Assembly (NCBI GenBank): GCA_030147505.1
Contig: JASBVG010000027.1
Location: 1 to 64,000, forward strand
DNA length: 64,000 nt
Direction: 5' to 3'
Source of the DNA: Tardiphaga sp.
GTDB taxonomy: Bacteria; Pseudomonadota; Alphaproteobacteria; Rhizobiales; Xanthobacteraceae
Positions 7,756 to 16,840 of the stretch are shown in pieces. The number at the start of each line of letters is the position of its first letter. The first letter of the stretch is position 1. The position numbers and the translations under genes were made by a program. The notes beneath the pieces are model-generated. The model made no database searches and was not told the origin of the DNA. It worked only from the letters and a program-made list of their open reading frames with translations.

Positions 7756-9306
7756 CTATGCGCGTGCCCGGATGGGGCGCAGCAGGAAGGCGGGCAGGTG
7801 CGAGTGATCGCCCGGCTCGAAGTCCTCTTCGCGGCGCGCACGCGGTGCCTGCGGGCGGCCGATGGAGGGCGGCTGCGAGGTGCCATAGGAAGCGACCGCG
7901 GGCTGCGGGCCGCTGCCACGGTCCTCGCTCGGCCGACGATCACGGTCGCGGCGCGGCTTGCGCTCGCGCGGCGCTTCGCTTTCGGCAGCATGGCTCTCGC
8001 GCTCGGGGCGCGCCGCACGCTCTGGACGTGCTTCGCGCTCGGGCCGTGCCGAACGCTCACGGCGGCCATCGCGGCGACCGCGCGAGCCGTCTTCATTGGA
8101 CTCGCGATTGCCGCTGCGGCGGCGGCCGGAACGTGGCGCCTCGGCGGCTTCGCTCGCGTCCTCGGCCGGCATGGCGTCGAGGGCGGCGCTCTCGTGCTTG
8201 GCGATGCTCTGGCCGATCAGTTTCTCGACCGCCTGGATGGATTTCTGATCTGCCGGCGACACCAGCGAGATCGCGGTGCCGGTGCGGCCGGCGCGGCCGG
8301 TGCGGCCGATGCGATGCACGTAGTCGTCGGAATGATGGGGAATGTCGAAATTGAAGACGTGGCTCACCGCGGGAATGTCGAGGCCGCGGGCGGCGACGTC
8401 GGAGGCGACGAGGAGCGGCAGCTCGCCTTTACGGAACTGGTCCAGCGCGGCAAGGCGGGCGGACTGTTCCATGTCGCCATGCAGGGCGCCGACGGCGAAG
8501 CCGTGCTTCTGCAGTGATTTGGCGAGCTGCGCGACCTCGCGCTTGCGGTTGCAGAAGATGATCGCGTTCTTGAGATCTTCGGCCTCGCGCAGCAGCGTGC
8601 GGAGCACTTCGCGCTTCTGCCAGTCGTTGCGGGAGACGGCGACTTGGGACTGGGTGATGGTGGCGGCGGCGGTTGCCGGCTTGGCGACTTCGATCTTCAC
8701 CGGATTATGCAGGAAGGTCTCGGTGATGCGGCGGATTTCCGGCGGCATGGTCGCCGTGAGGAACAGCGTCTGACGGGTGAACGGCACCAGCTTGCAGATG
8801 CGCTCGATGTCCGGGATGAAGCCCATGTCCAGCATGCGGTCGGCTTCGTCGATCACCAGCAGTTCGACGCCGGTGAGGAGAAGCCCGCCACGCTCGGTGT
8901 GGTCGAGCAGGCGGCCCGGCGTGGCGATGAGGACGTCGACGCCGCGCGTCAGTTTCATGTCCTGGTCGCCGAACGAAACGCCGCCGATCAGCAGCGCGAC
9001 GTTGAGCTTCTGGCCGGCGCCGTATTTGTCGAACTGCTCCTTCACCTGCGCCGCGAGTTCGCGGGTCGGTTCGAGGATCAGGGTACGCGGCATGCGGGCG
9101 CGGGCGCGGCCTTTTTCGAGAAGCGTGAGCATCGGCAGCACGAAGGCTGCGGTCTTGCCGGTGCCGGTCTGGGCGATGCCGAGCACGTCCTTGCGTGCCA
9201 GAACATGGGGGATCGCCTGTTCCTGAATGGGGGTGGGGGTCGTGTAACCTGACGCCGTGACGGCGGCGAGAACCTTGTCGGACAGGCCGAGATTGGAAAA
9301 GGACAT
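7756..9306 (-). CDS. rhlE: DEAD-box ATP-dependent RNA helicase (RhlE-type)
   Basis: A 516-aa RNA helicase. Motifs run in order: F and Q motif (FSNLGLSDKVL, TPIQEQAIP), Walker A AQTGTGKT, PTRELA, DEAD box VIDEADRMLDMGF, TATMP (the SAT motif in variant form), and HRIGRTGRAGRTG. Residues after about 390 are a disordered, Arg/Glu/Pro-rich tail with RPEREARPERAARPERE-like repeats, a common RNA-binding extension in RhlE proteins. The start at 9306 is chosen because MSFSNLGL is the usual family N-terminus and an AGAGG site precedes it. It probably acts in ribosome assembly or RNA turnover, often cold-linked. Confidence 0.93.
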   Translation of the reverse strand: MSFSNLGLSDKVLAAVTASGYTTPTPIQEQAIPHVLARKDVLGIAQTGTGKTAAFVLPMLTLLEKGRARARMPRTLILEPTRELAAQVKEQFDKYGAGQKLNVALLIGGVSFGDQDMKLTRGVDVLIATPGRLLDHTERGGLLLTGVELLVIDEADRMLDMGFIPDIERICKLVPFTRQTLFLTATMPPEIRRITETFLHNPVKIEVAKPATAAATITQSQVAVSRNDWQKREVLRTLLREAEDLKNAIIFCNRKREVAQLAKSLQKHGFAVGALHGDMEQSARLAALDQFRKGELPLLVASDVAARGLDIPAVSHVFNFDIPHHSDDYVHRIGRTGRAGRTGTAISLVSPADQKSIQAVEKLIGQSIAKHESAALDAMPAEDASEAAEAPRSGRRRSGNRESNEDGSRGRRDGRRERSARPEREARPERAARPERESHAAESEAPRERKPRRDRDRRPSEDRGSGPQPAVASYGTSQPPSIGRPQAPRARREEDFEPGDHSHLPAFLLRPIRARA

Positions 9307-9586
9307 TGAGCCTCTGTTATGGGGCCATGATGCCATCGCGGAACGGTGTATCGCTCATTCGATGCCGTAGCGAGATCATGCCTCTGGTCGAAACCGCCGC
9401 TTGGATTCTCGGAAAAAGCCATCACGCCTACCCCCGGAGCGGCACGCAAACATGCACGGGGATCGCTGGGCGCTGACAGGCGGCTTACTCGAGATATCGC
9501 GCTTCGATACCGGGCCGCTTCGAGCCGGAACATAGGCCGGAATCACCGGAAGTCAATGCGCCGGGGGCTGGAACCGCCCCAAAAGC

Positions 9587-9859
9587 TTAACGTTTTCGGC
9601 GAAATTCCGCTTCTGGATCGGCCTCATACCGCATCTGCACAGTTGCGGAGAGGTTGCCGGCGTCCTCCGTCGGACGTGCGGCGGGCTGGTCACCCGGCCG
9701 ATGGCTGCTCCATTCGACCAGTGCGCCCACAGTGCCGAGAGCCGCAGCCGCTACCACTATCTCCCCGGGCGCGCCGATGGCGAGAGCGGTGAGGCCCACG
9801 ATCCAGAGCGCGGCGATGAAGCCGATGGCGATGCGGAGCGATGTGGGAATGCTGGTCAT
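9587..9859 (-). CDS. small inner-membrane hypothetical protein
   Basis: A 90-aa protein starting MTSIPTSLR. Two adjacent hydrophobic segments (about residues 10-30 and 33-50) predict a helical hairpin in the membrane, followed by a polar C-terminal tail rich in Asp, Glu and Arg. I do not recognise a family. The ORF could extend upstream to 9934, but the shorter start begins directly before the first membrane segment and avoids a Cys/Pro/Asp-rich, non-protein-like leader. Moderately sure it is real. Confidence 0.6.
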   Translation of the reverse strand: MTSIPTSLRIAIGFIAALWIVGLTALAIGAPGEIVVAAAALGTVGALVEWSSHRPGDQPAARPTEDAGNLSATVQMRYEADPEAEFRRKR

Positions 9860-10045
9860 GTGACTACAAAGGTCCCGGGGCGGGTCATGCGGCGCGTCGC
9901 AGCGCGTCACACGCTCCCATGGCACCCATTCCAACCCATCTCGTTTCAGTGATAAAGTTGGCGATATGTCTCATGCCCGCGGCAGAACTGTCCTGAAATC
10001 ATCCGGATTTCCGCTGCGGATGTTCTGAACTTTTGCCGATCTTTT

Positions 10046-10068
10046 CAGGGCAAACGCGCGATGCCCTG
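10046..10068 (-). terminator. possible terminator after the autotransporter pair
   Basis: An inverted repeat CAGGGCA / TGCCCTG with a 9-nt loop lies 18-40 bases past the stop of the 10086 gene. On the minus strand it is followed by GAAAAG, not a U-run, so intrinsic termination is uncertain. Confidence 0.35.
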
Positions 10069-10085
10069 CGCATGCCTCGCGCCCG

Positions 10086-13000
10086 TCACCATGTGTAGCG
10101 CACCAAGCCCTTGCCGGCGTAGCTGCGCGTCGTTTCGGAGAATTCGCCCTCGAAGGTCGCGGCGAGGGCGAAACCGTTCGTCCATTCGACTTCGGTTGAA
10201 GCAGATGTGAGAGCGGCATCGCGCGCGGCGGCGGCGCCGTTCACCACGAAGCTCGCGCCCGGCAACGCCTGGAAGGTCGCCGATGCGGCCCGGTCGGTGT
10301 TGAAATCATGTGCCCATGCCGCGCGGCCGCGCAGTGTCAGCAGCGCGCCGTCGAGCGCGAAGGCCTTGTCGGTGCGCAGGCCGAGTTCGGTGCGCGGCGC
10401 CATAACGGTCTTTGCTGTGTAGCCGAGTGCGAATGCGTTGCTGCCGGAAACGACGCTCTCGGCATAAGCGGGCAGGTCGAGGATCGTGATCTGTCCTGCC
10501 ACATAGGGCGTGACGCCGATGCCATTGAGCTCCGCCACGGCGCCGCGGCTGCCGAGTTCGACGCGGCCGGCATAGCTGTTGGCGTTGAACCGTGCGCGCA
10601 GGCGATCGGCGCCGACGACGGTGACGAGGCGTTCGGTAGTGATGTCCTGCCAGCCATAGGCGAAGGCCGCGCTGAGATAGGCCGAGCCGATGCCGTGGCG
10701 AACGAAGCCGCCGACCTGCACGAGGTCGGACTGGCCGGTGCCGCCTTGTGCGACAGAGAAGCTGGTGGCGCCGCCGGCCATCGAGATGCCGGCGAGGGTG
10801 GTCGGTGACAGCCACACATCGGCGCCGGCTGCGGCACCGTAGATGCGCGAGGTCGCGCTGTTGCTGCCCGCGGCTGCGTTGCCGTCGGTGGTCTGCGATC
10901 CGCCGAAGCCGGCCGACCAGACACTCCAGCGCTGTTCGAAGCTCGCCGCGCGGGGCATCGCCTTGGTGATCGCGGCATAAGCGTCGCGCGGCGCCTTGCC
11001 CCGCGCCTCCGGCGCATAGGCCATGGCATCGGTGGCTGCAAAGCCCGAAGCAGCCGGAGGTGCATCGCTGCGGCCTGCGGAGGATGGGTCCATCATCATG
11101 CCCATGAACTGTGTCATGGCGTTGATGCCGGCCTGCTGCGATCCCGTCGCCGTCTCGCCGGAGATCTGGGTGAGACCGTTCGCCGTGAGGCCGCCATAGA
11201 CCAGCGGGATGCCGCCATTGCTGTTGAAGTAGCCGACAAGCGCATTGCCGACGCCCTGCTGATTGCTGCTGGCGCCTGTCGTGGCCGGGCGAACGAAGAT
11301 CAATTCGAGATCGAGATAGGCGTTGGTGTTGTCATAGCTGAGTGACGACTTGAAATTCTCCGGCAGGTTGGTGTTGACCACCGCGCCGAATGTCGAGCCG
11401 CCAAAACCGCCAGCAGCGTTGAGGATCGTATATCGCTTCGCGACGTAGCTGCCCGAGGTAAAGCTTGCATTCACCGCGGCGCCGCCGAGTGTCGCCGTAC
11501 CTGTCACATCGGTGCGATCCGAACTCGCCGGCGAGATATCGACGAGATAGCGCGCCGCCGATGTGAAAGCGAGATTGCCCTGCACAGTGAGCGTGCCGAT
11601 GGAATTGCCCGGCGCCAGTGTGCCGCCATTGATCAGGGTGTCGCCGACGGTGCCGGTGCCGCCCAGCGTGCCTGACGCATTCACCGTGGTCAGCACCGAC
11701 GATGCGATGGAGCCGTTGATGCTCAGCGTACCCGCATTAACGATCGTGCGGCCGGTATAGTTGCTGATGCCCGTGAGGATGGTGTTGCCGCTGCCGGCCT
11801 GTGTCAGCGTGCCCACATAGCGTTGCGGGCCCGTGCCGGGATCGTAAAAATCATCACCGATGACGCCTGCAAATGTGTAGGTGTTGGAGCGATTGAAAAC
11901 CAGCGCGCTGCCGTTTCGGACATCGCCGATGATCGAGCCGGTGGTGCCGCCATCGCCGATCTGCAATGTTGCGCCGCTGCCGATCGTGGTGCCGCCGCTG
12001 TATGTGTTGGCGCCGGTGAAAATGGCGGTGCCGGTGCCACCCAGCCTGCCAACCCAGACCTCGACAGTGCCGAGGGCGCCGTCCTTGATCGTGCCGGCGA
12101 AGGTGTCGGTCGTGCCATTGAGCCCGGTGATCAGCTTTGCATTCCCGGCCGTCGTGGTCACGATACCCGCGCCCGTGAGCGCGCCGATGGCGGCAAAGAG
12201 GTGGCCGTTTAGATCGAAGGTTGCGCCGGCCGCGATATCGTGCCGGCTCTCGACAGGTGTTGTGCCTGTCGGTGCCAGTCGCAGCGTGCCGGCCTCGATG
12301 GAGGTGACGCCGTGATAGTCATTGGCGCCCGACAGCAGCAGCGTGCCAGCACCGCGTTTGATCAGGCCGCCGGAGCCGGCGAGGTCCTGGGTCACTTCGA
12401 ACGTGTTGGCGGCATGAGCGATGTCGAAGCCGCCGCCACCTGCGCGCCAGTTGATGGCACGCGTGGTCGAGTTGAAACTCGTGCCGGTGATTTGAAGGAT
12501 GCCACCATTGAAGGTCAGATCGCCGCTGCCGAGATTGCTGTCCGACGACACGCTGAGTGCGCCGCCCGCAAAGGTGGTGCCGCCGGAATAGGTGTTGACA
12601 CCTGTCAGCGTCAGGGTGCCGCTGCCGGTCTTGACGATCGAGCCGGTCATGGGGTCGCCGAATTGTCCGTTCCAACAACGCGTGCCGTTGTCCCCGCAGT
12701 TACTGATCACCCCGGCATAGGTCGTGTCGCGTCCGTTGGTGCCGATCGTGAGTTCACCGTTGCTGAGGTAGATTTCGCCACCGTTGCCTGCAAGCGAGCC
12801 AAGAGTGTTCCTTCCAGTGGTGAATAAGGAGTAACGGAAGTCGACAATACCGCCCGCATTGCTGGTCAAGGCGGCGTTTCGGCCCGACATGTCTCCTTGG
12901 AAGTTCATCTGCCCGGTATTGACGATATTGATATTCCCGGCCGATGCGTTTGCACCGAGAAACAAGCTGCCATCGTTGATAAAAGTGACGGTGCCAACCA

Positions 13001-13376
13001 CAGGCGCGCTGAACTCTATCATGCCAGTGCTCGTGGTCTTGAGCGTGAGGCTGCCGCCGTTGACGACGATTCCGATCCCACGGGGGCTGAAGTAGTTGCT
13101 GGTCGTTATCGTATAATCGCCGGCATCGGCGTTGAGCGTGAGGCCACCATTCCATCTGTTGTTTATGGCCGTTTCCAGCGAGGTGATCGTTGACGCTCCG
13201 AAATAGGCCCCGCCGGAGTCTTGAGGCGGTCTCGATCCGCCGATCCAGTTGTTGTCATTGTTGAGGTCGCCACTCGTTGGCGTCGTGCTCCATGTCACGT
13301 TCTGTGCTTGCGCGTTCGGCGCGCTGGCCAGCGCGAAAACCGTCGACGCCAGCAGCGCTGCGCGGAGTTTGTTCAT
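10086..13376 (-). CDS. autotransporter with beta-strand repeat passenger (copy 1)
   Basis: A 1096-aa type Va autotransporter. MNKLRAALLASTVFALAS...AQA is a clear Sec signal peptide. The passenger has repeated autotransporter-associated beta-strand units such as GSGTLTLTGVNTYSGGTTF, GAGTLLLSGAND and GSGNTILTGISNYTG, predicting a beta-helix on the cell surface. The last about 270 aa form the outer-membrane beta-barrel and end in an aromatic residue (YTW), as OMPs do. The start at 13376 is 5 bp after the stop of the upstream paralogue, so both are probably one transcript. Probable adhesin or surface-structure protein; no enzymatic domain is seen. Confidence 0.9.
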   Translation of the reverse strand: MNKLRAALLASTVFALASAPNAQAQNVTWSTTPTSGDLNNDNNWIGGSRPPQDSGGAYFGASTITSLETAINNRWNGGLTLNADAGDYTITTSNYFSPRGIGIVVNGGSLTLKTTSTGMIEFSAPVVGTVTFINDGSLFLGANASAGNINIVNTGQMNFQGDMSGRNAALTSNAGGIVDFRYSLFTTGRNTLGSLAGNGGEIYLSNGELTIGTNGRDTTYAGVISNCGDNGTRCWNGQFGDPMTGSIVKTGSGTLTLTGVNTYSGGTTFAGGALSVSSDSNLGSGDLTFNGGILQITGTSFNSTTRAINWRAGGGGFDIAHAANTFEVTQDLAGSGGLIKRGAGTLLLSGANDYHGVTSIEAGTLRLAPTGTTPVESRHDIAAGATFDLNGHLFAAIGALTGAGIVTTTAGNAKLITGLNGTTDTFAGTIKDGALGTVEVWVGRLGGTGTAIFTGANTYSGGTTIGSGATLQIGDGGTTGSIIGDVRNGSALVFNRSNTYTFAGVIGDDFYDPGTGPQRYVGTLTQAGSGNTILTGISNYTGRTIVNAGTLSINGSIASSVLTTVNASGTLGGTGTVGDTLINGGTLAPGNSIGTLTVQGNLAFTSAARYLVDISPASSDRTDVTGTATLGGAAVNASFTSGSYVAKRYTILNAAGGFGGSTFGAVVNTNLPENFKSSLSYDNTNAYLDLELIFVRPATTGASSNQQGVGNALVGYFNSNGGIPLVYGGLTANGLTQISGETATGSQQAGINAMTQFMGMMMDPSSAGRSDAPPAASGFAATDAMAYAPEARGKAPRDAYAAITKAMPRAASFEQRWSVWSAGFGGSQTTDGNAAAGSNSATSRIYGAAAGADVWLSPTTLAGISMAGGATSFSVAQGGTGQSDLVQVGGFVRHGIGSAYLSAAFAYGWQDITTERLVTVVGADRLRARFNANSYAGRVELGSRGAVAELNGIGVTPYVAGQITILDLPAYAESVVSGSNAFALGYTAKTVMAPRTELGLRTDKAFALDGALLTLRGRAAWAHDFNTDRAASATFQALPGASFVVNGAAAARDAALTSASTEVEWTNGFALAATFEGEFSETTRSYAGKGLVRYTW

Positions 13377-13381
13377 GGCCG

Positions 13382-16300
13382 TCACCATGCGTAGCGAACC
13401 ACGCCCTTGCCGGCGTAGCTGCGCGTGGTCTCGGAGAATTCGCCCTCGAAAGTGGCCGCGAGGGAGAAGCCGTTGCGCCATGACACCTCGGCGGATGCGG
13501 AGGTGAGCGCGGCGTCGCGCGCGGCTGTCGCGCCGTTGACGACGAAGCTTGCGCCCGGCAGCGACTGGAAAGCCGCCTGCAGGCTGCGGTCATTCTGATA
13601 GTCATGGGCCCAGGCGGCGCGGCCGCGCAGGGTCAGCAGTGCGCCGTCGAGGGCGAAGGACTTGTCGGCGCGCAGGCCGAGTTCGCTGCGCGGTGCGGTG
13701 ACGGTCTTGCCATCATAGGCGAGGGCGAAGTTGCCGGCGCCGGCGACGAGGCTTTCCGCATAAGCGGGCAGATCGAGCGCGGTGATCTGCACGGCGGCGT
13801 AGGGTGTGAGGCCGATGCCGCCGGTCCAAGGTTCGTTGAAACGATTGCCGAGTTCGACGCGGCCGGAGAAGGCATTGGCATGGAAGCGTCCGCGCAGGCG
13901 GTCGAAGCCGGCGGCGGTGATTGATCGGTCGGCGGTGACGTCCTGCCAGCCATAGGCCGCGGCAGCGGTCAGATAGGCCGAGCCTGCGGTGTGGCGCAGA
14001 TAAGCGCCGGCCTGGAACATGTCGGAGCTGCCCGAGCCGTTGTCGGCCACGGAAAACGTCGCGCCGCCGCCGGCCAGCGCAAAGCCGGCAACAGTCTGCG
14101 GCGCCCACAGATAGTCGGCGCCGACGGCGAAGCCATAGGTGCGCGAGGTCGTGGTATTGCTGCCGAGCGCGGTGTTGCCGTCGGTCGTCTGCGAACCGCC
14201 GAAGCCGGCGGCCCAGACATTCCAGCTCGGATCGAACACCGGTGCGCGCGGCGTGGCCTTGGTCATCAGGGCAAAGGCGTCGCGTTCGGAGGCGCTGCGC
14301 TTGCCGCCGCGCGGCGCATAGGCGAGGGATTCGTCGGCGAAGGCGCTGGGGCCCGGCATTGGCGCGGTGCCGGTGCGGCCGGCAATGGTGGGATCGGTGA
14401 GCAGGCCGAGAAACAGGTTCATCGCCTGCATGCTGGTCTGCTGCAGGCCGCTAGCGGTTTCGCCGGAGGCCTGGGTAAGGCCGGTCGGCGTCAGCGCACC
14501 GAACACCAGCGGGATGCCGCCATTGCGGTTGAAGTAGCCGACCAGCGCAGTGGCGACATTGGTCTGGTTGATGTTCAGCGGTGTGTAGTTCGGACCCGGC
14601 GCCGGACCGGGCGGAACGAAGTTCAGCGTCAGGTCGAGATAGACGTTGTTCGCGTCATAGCTCAGCTTCGAGGCGAAGTTGGTCGGCAGGTTGGTGGTGA
14701 TCTGGCTGCCGAACTTGCCGGTCAGGCCGCCGGCAGCGTTGAGGATCGTGTATTGCTTCGTGATATAGCTGCCCGGCGCGAAACTCGCATTCACGGTGGC
14801 GCCGCCGAGGGTGGCCGTGCCGGTGACATTGGTGTGGTCGGACCCGGCGGGATCGACTTCCACCATGTAATGCGCGGCCGTCGTGAACAGCAGATTGCCC
14901 TGCACGGTCAGCGTGCCGATGGAATTGCCGGGCGCCAGCGCGCCGCCGGCATTGATCCTGACATCGCCAACCGTGCCGGTGCCGCCGAGTGTGCCACCGG
15001 AGTTCACCGTGGTCAGCGAGGATGAGGCGATCGAGCCGTTGACGCTGAGCGTACCGGCATTGACCTGGGTCGGGCCGGTATAGGTGTTGATGCCGGTGAG
15101 GATGGTGTTGCCGCTGCCGGCCTGCACGACCTTGCCGGCATCGATGCCGTTGTCCGAAATGATGCCGGCGAATGTATAGCTGTTGGAACGGTTGAAGATC
15201 AGCGTGCCGTTGTTCTCGACATTACCGACAATCGAGCCGGTGGTGCCGCCATCGCCGAGCTGCAGCGTCGAGCAGAAGCAGATCAGGGTGCCACCGGTAT
15301 AGGTGTTGATGCCGGTGAAGGTGGTAATGCCGCTGCCGTCGATATCGAGCTGCAGCTGTCCCGTCGCGCCGTCCTTGATGGTGCCAGCGAAGGTCGCCGA
15401 GGTATTGTCGAAGCCGGTAATCAGGCGCGAGACGCCGGCGCCGGTGGTGGTCACCGTGCCGGAGCCGGTGAGCGAACCGACGATCTGGAAAAGCGAGCCG
15501 TTCAGGTCCAGCGTTGCGCCGGCGGCGATGTTGTGGCGGCTGTCGAAGGCGAGCGTGCCGCTGCTGCCGACCTTCAGCGTGCCGGCCTGAATGTCCGTGA
15601 GGCCCGTATAGTTCGGGTTGTTGTCGATCACGAGCGTGCCGGCGCCGCGCTTGATTAGGCCGCCGGTGCCGGTCAGGTTCTGCGGCGAGTCGGAAATCGT
15701 GAAAATAGCGGCGGCGTCGGCAATGTCGAAGCCGCCGCCATTGGCGCCCCAGATGATGTCACGCGTGGTGCCGATAAAGCCGGTGCCGGTGATTTGCAGG
15801 ATGCCGCCGTCGAAGATGAGTTTGCCGGCGATGCCGAGATTGCTGTTGGACGACACGCTGACGGTGCCGCCCGCGAAGGTGGTGTCGCCGGTATAGGTGT
15901 TGGCCCCGGTCAGGATCATCGTTCCCGAGCCGATCTTCACCAGCGAACCGCCGGTGGGATTGGACGGAAAATGCGCGCAGTTGCCGGTGTTGCCGACGCA
16001 GTCTGTGATCAGGCCACTGACGGTGGTGGAGCGGTTGTTGCCGCCCACGGTGAGCTGGTTGGCGCCGAGGAAGAAGTCGCCGGCGCCCTCGATCGAACCG
16101 GCGCTCAGCTTCTGATCGCCGAGGAGCCCGGTGCTCGCCGAGAAATCGATCGATCCCGCCGAGCTGCCGACCAACCGCGCGTTGCCGCCGGTCGAGTTCT
16201 GCGTGAACAGGACCTGGCTCAGGCCGGTATTGGTGATCGTGGCATCGCCGGCCGAGCTCGAATTGTAGAAGCCGATTCCCGCACCCGGAGAATTGGTGAT

Positions 16301-16672
16301 GGACAGGCTGCCGCCATTGATGGTGAGGCCGCTGCCGTTCAGAGACAGCAGGCCGCCATTGGCCAGCGTGTAATCGCCGGCGCCGGTCGCGAGCGTCAGG
16401 CCGCCCGGCGTCATGTTCGTGCCGAGCGTCAGCGCCCGCGTGCCCGACGCGCCGAAGAAGCCGGTCGAGGTCGTACCCGGCGTGGACTCGCCGACCCAGT
16501 TGGGGCCGTCGGAGATCTCGCCGGTTGCGGGCGCGTTTTTCCAGGTGGCGTCCTGCGCGCGGGCCAAATTCGACAAATCGATACCGGAAATGACGGTAAC
16601 AGCGAGCAAAATCAACCACTTGCCAGAATTTGCTCCGAACTTCTCCCACTTCAACAAGTCGACAACCCCCAA
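13382..16672 (-). CDS. autotransporter with beta-strand repeat passenger (copy 2)
   Basis: A paralogue of the next gene on this strand, about 1096 aa, with the same layout: signal-anchor region (KWLILLAVTVISG... cleavage near ARAQ), passenger with PATR-type units (GSGTMILTGANTYTGDTTF, GAGTLVIDNNPNYTG, GSGNTILTGINTYTGPT), a linker with VATALVGYFNRNGGIPLVFGAL, and a C-terminal autotransporter barrel ending RYAW. No ATG is available: the frame opens at TTG 16672. TTG codons at 16657 or 16654 have a better-placed GGGGG site, so the true start is uncertain by a few codons. The barrel-coding DNA is nearly identical to copy 1 over long stretches, which points to tandem duplication. Confidence 0.88.
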   Translation of the reverse strand: MGVVDLLKWEKFGANSGKWLILLAVTVISGIDLSNLARAQDATWKNAPATGEISDGPNWVGESTPGTTSTGFFGASGTRALTLGTNMTPGGLTLATGAGDYTLANGGLLSLNGSGLTINGGSLSITNSPGAGIGFYNSSSAGDATITNTGLSQVLFTQNSTGGNARLVGSSAGSIDFSASTGLLGDQKLSAGSIEGAGDFFLGANQLTVGGNNRSTTVSGLITDCVGNTGNCAHFPSNPTGGSLVKIGSGTMILTGANTYTGDTTFAGGTVSVSSNSNLGIAGKLIFDGGILQITGTGFIGTTRDIIWGANGGGFDIADAAAIFTISDSPQNLTGTGGLIKRGAGTLVIDNNPNYTGLTDIQAGTLKVGSSGTLAFDSRHNIAAGATLDLNGSLFQIVGSLTGSGTVTTTGAGVSRLITGFDNTSATFAGTIKDGATGQLQLDIDGSGITTFTGINTYTGGTLICFCSTLQLGDGGTTGSIVGNVENNGTLIFNRSNSYTFAGIISDNGIDAGKVVQAGSGNTILTGINTYTGPTQVNAGTLSVNGSIASSSLTTVNSGGTLGGTGTVGDVRINAGGALAPGNSIGTLTVQGNLLFTTAAHYMVEVDPAGSDHTNVTGTATLGGATVNASFAPGSYITKQYTILNAAGGLTGKFGSQITTNLPTNFASKLSYDANNVYLDLTLNFVPPGPAPGPNYTPLNINQTNVATALVGYFNRNGGIPLVFGALTPTGLTQASGETASGLQQTSMQAMNLFLGLLTDPTIAGRTGTAPMPGPSAFADESLAYAPRGGKRSASERDAFALMTKATPRAPVFDPSWNVWAAGFGGSQTTDGNTALGSNTTTSRTYGFAVGADYLWAPQTVAGFALAGGGATFSVADNGSGSSDMFQAGAYLRHTAGSAYLTAAAAYGWQDVTADRSITAAGFDRLRGRFHANAFSGRVELGNRFNEPWTGGIGLTPYAAVQITALDLPAYAESLVAGAGNFALAYDGKTVTAPRSELGLRADKSFALDGALLTLRGRAAWAHDYQNDRSLQAAFQSLPGASFVVNGATAARDAALTSASAEVSWRNGFSLAATFEGEFSETTRSYAGKGVVRYAW

Positions 16673-16748
16673 ACCTCAGCGGCGACTGTTTCCCACGCCG
16701 GGGCGGCCGGAGTCCTGAAATGCACCCAATAACAGTATGCTACCTTCT

Positions 16749-16768
16749 GAAGATTTTCTGATATCTTC
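16749..16768. promoter_or_regulatory. inverted repeat in divergent autotransporter/regulator promoter region
   Basis: GAAGAT and ATCTTC are separated by 8 bases in the short region between the divergent autotransporter and winged-helix regulator genes. It is the most AT-rich part of the gap. It is a candidate operator for the neighbouring regulator; no direct evidence. Confidence 0.35.
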
Positions 16769-16840
16769 GAAATGTTCCATCCGGGGCCGGTTTTCCCCGG
16801 ACTTTGCGGGAAGGGCGCATCGTTTTCCTGGGGGCTGTCC

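Noticed and set aside
6313..8517. 734-aa plus-strand frame across TfoX tail, repeat, diguanylate cyclase and helicase
   Set aside because: It crosses several real genes on both strands and a palindromic repeat; a stop-free shadow caused by high GC.
13991..15025. 344-aa plus-strand frame over the second autotransporter
   Set aside because: Antisense of a repetitive gene; Gly/Ala/Arg/Val-rich with no start signal.
10086..16672. CRISPR-like or tandem repeat array in the autotransporter region
   Set aside because: The repeats are irregular coding units of the beta-helix passenger, with no constant repeat/spacer pattern.
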